Origin: Auricularia sp. M13
Lineage: Eukaryota; Basidiomycota; Agaricomycetes; Auriculariales; Auriculariaceae
Assembly (NCBI GenBank): GCA_037042915.1
Contig: CM073193.1
Location: forward strand, 62,001-126,000
Reading direction: 5' to 3'
DNA: 64,000 bases
Position 1 is the stretch's first letter; each line of letters opens with the position of its first letter. The translations under genes were made by a program, and so were the position numbers. The notes beneath the pieces are model-generated. The model was not told the origin of the DNA. It ran no database searches and was given only the letters and a program-made list of their open reading frames with translations. Positions 59,340 to 64,000 of the stretch are shown piece after piece.

Positions 59340-61270
59340 TAGTGGACTCTTAGACTTGTGGCTGGCCGCGGTGGATCGTCGCCCCGTCCAAGTCCAAGTC
59401 CGGAAACACAGGCTGACACAAACCCCTCGGTGCATGAGACCGTAACCAAACTGAGATCGTCGCGCTATTCGGACCGATTCTGTGGACTACGTTCTCAGAC
59501 AGAAACCCCTCTCAGTCGTCTGAAATCACTGCGACGGTCACCGTCTAACTGGGATCGTCGACCCGTCCGATTCTCAGAAAGGAAACTCGGCCTACGTTCT
59601 CGTACAGAAACAGTGACGACGCTTCCGAAGTGTTCATGCCACTACCCGCTCGACGTGATTGTGGGCACCTACTCAGTCTGAGTCTGGACCTTGCTCACGT
59701 ACAGTACGTTACGCTGTCGAACTGGGGACCGAGTGTGCGGTCTACGTACTCGGACATAAACACGCTTGTGCGGTGTTCAGCCTGAGCCGCCCAGCCTGAC
59801 GTGACCATCTTGTGTTATCAGCTCATGCAGATTTACTATGTACCCCTGCTCCGCTCAGTCTGATTGGGCAGCCGCACAACTTCATCTCCGTCCCGTCCCT
59901 GATATCTGAATCCGGTTCTCAACGGCCCTGCGAATCCTTGGTCATGACCACATTCACATTCAATGCCAGTCAGTGGCACTCACTGAGTCCCCGAGCTCAC
60001 CCACCCTGCGGCCTAGCTCCGTCTCCAAGTCAGCCATGACCCGAACAGTTACTTACAGACTCGGAACACCGTCTCAACGTCTCCAAATTCAGTGAACGAA
60101 CGCCGTGAGAGTGTTAGAGCCTGAGAGCCTCTCGTCATCAATGGCCCGTCCGTCTTGAGTCGGCATGTGTGATGCCGCGACCGAGCGGTACATATTAAAC
60201 ACAGTAGGTAAGGTAGGAACCGTGTATACTCAACAAACCCCCGTGACATGCCCAAATTAGGCAATGATATGATGTCCGGAGATACCTTTTGATTATTTGT
60301 AGATTGTCGAGCACCTTGAGGTCACATAGGTCGCGATGAGAAATTATTATCAGACTATGTGTTTCACACTGGGTACATATCATAGAGCAGAATGCATTTC
60401 CCACAGAGGAGATCCCGATTTCCAGTTGACCGGTGGACATTCCCTAGAGGCAAAAGACACAGAGCCTGGAAGTTACTCTCACTTTGTCATGTGCTATATA
60501 TTGATACCATGCAGCCTATGGAGGCTGAAAATCAAGCCAGAGACACTCCTGGCTACCTGGGAGTGAGTAACTATACAGTGTATAGCAAGAACCAGTCTCA
60601 TGCACCAATGTTACTCCTCAATCCTGGTAAATACACAAGAATATGTTTATAATAACTTATTTACCACGATTTTGGGACATGAGAACTAGTGAACTGGCAC
60701 CAAGAGAGTCAATGGACGGAGAAACAGTATTTCGGGAACTTTTCCCTCAGTTCGGCCCCAATTGGGCTAATACGCGGTCCTCAAATCTTTGGTACAACTT
60801 AGAACAAACTCATCGTGACCAATTTTGCCTGAGCCCTTTGGAAGGGCTCGTTTACTATGAAAGCCATTTGATTACTTCCTAAAAAGGGCAAGTCACGTCA
60901 CGTGTGACATGGTTTGTTGAGTATACACGGTTCCTACCTTACAGATTAATAATAAACAGGTCGCGATGGTATGGGATCGTCGTCGTCGCCACACCACTGC
61001 TCTCCCCCCAGTCCTCACCTCACAGGTCTGTCTGGGTGTAATACGGCTCCGAGTCCCAGGTGCAGCACTCATATCACGTCCTTGTCGCGGAATCGCTCAG
61101 CATCAGCCTCAAAAAAATCCAGTGGTTGAATGTCACGGTGATCAATGCGGACACGTCGGCCAGGCGCTAGAATTTAAAGCAACTCGCCGAGTCGCGCAGA
61201 CCGTGACTCAACACCAGGATCGTTCCAAGCTCGTGGGTACTCGCAATCCCACCACGACGGTGCAATCATG
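59340..61270 (+). repeat. Diverged repeat copy 2, interrupted by a MITE
   Basis: Aligns to the reverse complement of 51840-52860 on both sides of the insertion at 60209-60941. The junction ATTAAACA / AACAGGTCG.GATGG.AT is continuous in copy 1. It contains three to four internal copies of a TACGTTCTCGGACAGAAAC-like unit (about 59480-59760). Confidence 0.68.
60211..60939. mobile_element. MITE-like element with 29-bp terminal inverted repeats
   Basis: Ends AGGTAGGAACCGTGTATACT and its complement; the repeat continues CAACAAACC. TA flanks both ends (60209-60210, 60940-60941), suggesting a Tc1/mariner-type non-autonomous element of 729 bp. No coding frame. A slightly larger element with a different target duplication (around ATTAAACA) is an alternative reading. 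Confidence 0.75.
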
Positions 61271-61494
61271 ATATCTCAACCCCTGTCAGGCGTGCCAGTG
61301 GGCATCCTCATCCTCCCTCCCGCGGTCGCTGGAAGTAACATATATACGCAAGTGCGCCCTGCCAGTGAGGCCAGTAACTTGTGATCTCAACGCCAAGCAT
61401 AACGATGGGGAAAAATTCGAATGCTTCGTTACGCAGCGGCGTCGAGCTAGCCGAACTCGGATTCGGACTCGTCGTTATCTCCCAGACACATTGA

Positions 61495-62036
61495 CACGAG
61501 CAGCGGGAAGCAGCGTCTATTGGTGATGGGCATGTCGAACGAGGACGAGCTCATGCGGCACATCCGGTATTACATTACCTGTGCGACCGTTTCAACGCTC
61601 ACAATCGCGTGACGTCCTCCAGGCTCCAGCTTCGACACCGGGATGTGGAGGCTTTATAAATCCGCGTTCGCTGAGCGGGCCCGAATTCACGTTGCGCGTC
61701 ACTGAATCGTATAGATCCGACGATTTGGCCCCTCTCGAGTTTCCGACGCTTGCCCGGGTTAATGGGACCGGCACGCCTTCAATGTGGATGGACGAAATGC
61801 AGCTGGCTGATCACCAAGACACCGTTACCTGGCTAGCGCGGGGAGTCCTCAAATGCGCTCGTACGGAAATCGAGCTTGGCACATGTGGCATTTCACGCGT
61901 CGACGAACGCGGACTTCGGGAGGCGCTGCGGGAATGGGTTCGGGAGGAACTTCAGCTTGAACGGTGTCTGTCAGTGCGCGCAGGATGCGTGATACGGTGG
62001 ATCTTGTGTTCCGGAGTGTGTATTGTATCTACATAG
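61495..62036 (+). pseudogene. F-box gene fragment (C-terminal third, frameshifted)
   Basis: Paralogous sequence starts about 61495 (SSGKQRLLVMGMSNEDELMR), shifts frame to YLCDRFNAHNRVTSSRL and then again before GPEFTLRVTESYRSDDLAPL. It stays open through EIELGTCGISRVDERG and CVIRWILCSGVC to a stop at 62036. The F-box and first leucine-rich repeats are absent. It is followed 250 bp later by an intact paralogue in the same orientation. Confidence 0.8.
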
Positions 62037-62287
62037 CTCTAGAACTGAAAACTTATGTTTGAGATATTCACATCCGGCGATTTCATGCCGGGGGAATCGT
62101 TGAAGTTGCCGTCGGCATCGGAATTCGAATTCTCGGACCGGCTTTGAACAGAACACGTGCACGTAGCTGATTGCGCGTTCAAGTTCCTCTGCTGCTCGCC
62201 GACGGTCTACCGCACTAGGGCTTTTCGATTGTCGCAGAAGCACTGTCTTTTCGCTGCTGAAGGATACTATTTCTTGGAACCCTCGAC

Positions 62288-63757
62288 ATGGAGGACCTTC
62301 CGCAGGATATCCTGACGCTCATATTCCTCGCCTTGCCGCTCACTCTGAAGGATAAGCTGACCATCAGCGCCGTATCGCGTCGCATGCGCGCTGCGGCGCT
62401 CGATGCACTGCTCCTCTGGTCGTCCATCGAGATCATCAACTCGAGCGACCTGTTATACCTCGAGATAGTTCTCGAGCGCAGCAGGGACGCGCTTTTGGAC
62501 ATTTCCGTTGTTCCTTTTGGCTACCGGTTGAAGCCTGTACGGGGCCAGGCACCTTTCGACACTGTCAGACTCGTCGTCGCACTGCTCCCGCATGTCGCGC
62601 GTCTGCGCTCATTCACCGTCTTTCTGCACGACCTCGTCCCCCTGTTCCCACTTCTGTCCGAGAACCTCGTACTCGGGAACCTCCAAAAGCTCATTGTGCA
62701 TGGGAGCAGTCCGCATTACTTCGAGAAGTTCCTCGTCTCACTGTCTGCACCTCAACTGCGTGTCTTGGATCTCTGCGCTTCCGCTGCCGCCCGGAACTTA
62801 TCTGCGCTCGCACCTCACGCGACAAATTTGACCCTGACCCTCAGCCACTCTGCAGATATTCAGGGGTTAATGGACGAGCTCGCGGCGAATTTGGCCCAGT
62901 CCTTGTCCAGCCTGAAGCTCATGCAGGCAATGCACGACGATCTGGCCGCGCCGTTAGTGGGACCTTGGGTGTTCCCGCGTCTGCAGGAGTTGGACATCTG
63001 CGTCCGCTCGGTCCGTGCGGTCCAAATGCTCCGAGCCATCCCCGCTGCTCATGCCCAATATGTGCACGTGGCTCTGACGGATTACGAACACGATTACCGC
63101 TCAATCGTACATCCAGCTATGCAGCTTCTGCAGCCTGGGAGAGAAGAAATCGTCTCCTTTTCTATTCGCGACTTGACTGCGTGCAGCATGCTGTTTAGTA
63201 GCGGACGACGACGTGAGTTCGAAGGGGCACCTCCCCAAGAGCCCCAGCTCCATCGGTACATTTGGGACTGCCTATGCGATAGCATCGACGCCCACAACAG
63301 CGTAACATCCACCGACCTTGACACGAGAATGTGGTACCTCTACCAGACCGCGTTCGCGCAGCGTGCACCATCAGGGCCCGAGTTCACGTTGCGCGTCACG
63401 CCGTGCTTCATGTCCAACGATCTGCGCCCCCTCAACTTCCCCACGCTTTCCAAGGTTGTTTTGATGGGAAATGGGACGGGGTCCCCTGGTCTGTGGATGG
63501 CCGACCTTGACCTGGCTGAGTACCAGTACGCCGTTCCGTGGTTGGCCCGGGGAGCGCTCAGATGTTCTCGATCGCAAGTCGAGCTCTGCACATGTGGCAT
63601 ATCACAGGCTAACGAGCGCGCAAAGCGTATCTCACTGCGGGAATGGATTCGGGAAGAACTACAGCCTGAAGGCTGCCTGACTGCGGACGCGAGGTGTGTG
63701 ATAGGTTGGATCTTGTGTCCTGGAAACTGTATGGTATCTAGATGTATATACCGCTGA
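62288..63757 (+). CDS. F-box/leucine-rich protein (intact)
   Basis: A single-exon gene of 489 residues. The F-box is at the very N-terminus (MEDLPQDILTLIFLALPLTL, then DKLTISAVSRRMRAAALD, LLLWSSIEI). Leucine-rich segments include VVALLPHVARLRSFTVFLHD, APQLRVLDLCASAAARNLSA, PRLQELDICVRSVRAVQMLR. The C-terminal module has QVELCTCGISQANER, LREWIREELQPEGCL and CVIGWILCPGNC. It matches the paralogue at 49918-51366 over its full length. Presumed SCF substrate adaptor. The sequence downstream of its stop resembles that downstream of the fragment at 61495-62036, indicating tandem duplication. Confidence 0.86.
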   Translation: MEDLPQDILTLIFLALPLTLKDKLTISAVSRRMRAAALDALLLWSSIEIINSSDLLYLEIVLERSRDALLDISVVPFGYRLKPVRGQAPFDTVRLVVALLPHVARLRSFTVFLHDLVPLFPLLSENLVLGNLQKLIVHGSSPHYFEKFLVSLSAPQLRVLDLCASAAARNLSALAPHATNLTLTLSHSADIQGLMDELAANLAQSLSSLKLMQAMHDDLAAPLVGPWVFPRLQELDICVRSVRAVQMLRAIPAAHAQYVHVALTDYEHDYRSIVHPAMQLLQPGREEIVSFSIRDLTACSMLFSSGRRREFEGAPPQEPQLHRYIWDCLCDSIDAHNSVTSTDLDTRMWYLYQTAFAQRAPSGPEFTLRVTPCFMSNDLRPLNFPTLSKVVLMGNGTGSPGLWMADLDLAEYQYAVPWLARGALRCSRSQVELCTCGISQANERAKRISLREWIREELQPEGCLTADARCVIGWILCPGNCMVSRCIYR

Positions 63758-64000
63758 CGGCGATGAGAATACTTCCTATCTACTGTGACACTCAATTTGC
63801 ACCTATAGCTATTTTCATGGCGGGAGGAATAGCGTGCCCTGCACTCTGATTTCGGCATCGGATGTGACCGGATCAAAACCCACGGTTGCCGCTTGCGCGT
63901 TCCTCTGCTGCTCGTCGACGGTCACTACGGCTATCTGACTTCACAGCAGCGTTGACTGTTTACAGGCGCCGACTGCTGAAGCCCTACTTTTTCTAACACC
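63758..64000 (+). other. 3' flank resembling the 5' flank of the preceding F-box gene
   Basis: TTCGGCATCGGA and TTGCGCGTTC..TTCCTCTGCTGCTCGTCGACGGTC at 63855-63925 match 62115-62212, which lies upstream of the intact F-box gene. Another tandem copy may therefore begin beyond the window. Confidence 0.5.

Noticed and set aside
1-64000. tRNA or rRNA genes
   Set aside because: No cloverleaf arms with A/B-box pairs or rRNA-like conserved blocks were noticed on reading, but a covariance-model scan was not possible.

Overview
The window reads as chromosomal DNA of a wood-decaying agaricomycete (probably a polypore-like basidiomycete). Genes are split by many short GT-AG introns of about 45-70 nt. 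The gene families present are typical of that group: seven-helix DUF6533 proteins, an expanded F-box/leucine-rich family, a fungal O-methyltransferase, a GH78-type glycosidase, an AA14 lytic polysaccharide monooxygenase (LPMO) and KDZ transposons. All functional assignments are made by eye from motifs and family knowledge; no database search was run. Where I give exon lists, they were assembled by hand, and total coding length divisible by three was used as the check.

Layout. 0-6 kb: two DUF6533 membrane-protein genes in opposite orientations with the same seven-exon structure. One (4263-5607, minus) is intact. The other (364-1680, plus) is dead, with one in-frame stop and a 2-nt deletion. 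A decayed F-box-like gene lies between them. 6.8-12.6 kb: an O-methyltransferase with a problem at one splice junction, a 502-residue secreted protein, and a small DUF7704-type membrane protein. 13.4-36.3 kb: a 22.9-kb DNA transposon with 70-bp terminal inverted repeats and arrays of short subterminal repeats. It sits inside an F-box gene, whose 5' part lies to its right and 3' part to its left (minus strand). The element carries a KDZ transposase with a CxC2 cysteine cluster, a TET/JBP-type 2-oxoglutarate/Fe(II) dioxygenase, a RING protein with a SUMO-interaction-like motif, two cysteine-cluster proteins, a PEQ-rich protein and a 1050-residue conserved protein, plus three GC-rich repeat blocks. 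38-40.5 kb: a secreted GH78-like glycosidase. 40.6-48.2 kb: a near-perfect 1.67-kb-arm palindrome (fold-back element, TA flanks), interrupted in one arm by a very young LTR retroelement (480-bp LTRs, one mismatch noticed, 5-bp target duplication) that lacks reverse transcriptase. 48.2-51.4 kb: two F-box paralogues, one frameshifted and one intact. 51.8-61.3 kb: two diverged inverted copies of a roughly 1.0-1.2-kb repeat flank an AA14 LPMO gene that has two introns of about 1 kb and a long Ser/Pro/His-Gly tail; one repeat copy holds a MITE. 61.5-63.8 kb: a dead F-box fragment and an intact F-box gene in tandem.

How it fits together. The host part is a birth-and-death landscape (F-box and DUF6533 paralogues) with two lignocellulose-related enzymes, invaded by at least four classes of repeat. 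The most notable system is the 22.9-kb KDZ element. It combines a transposase with a DNA-base-oxidising enzyme and a RING/SUMO-type protein, so it can plausibly alter DNA modification or chromatin around itself. The general KDZ-TET/JBP association in fungi is known; the detailed architecture here is read directly from the sequence.
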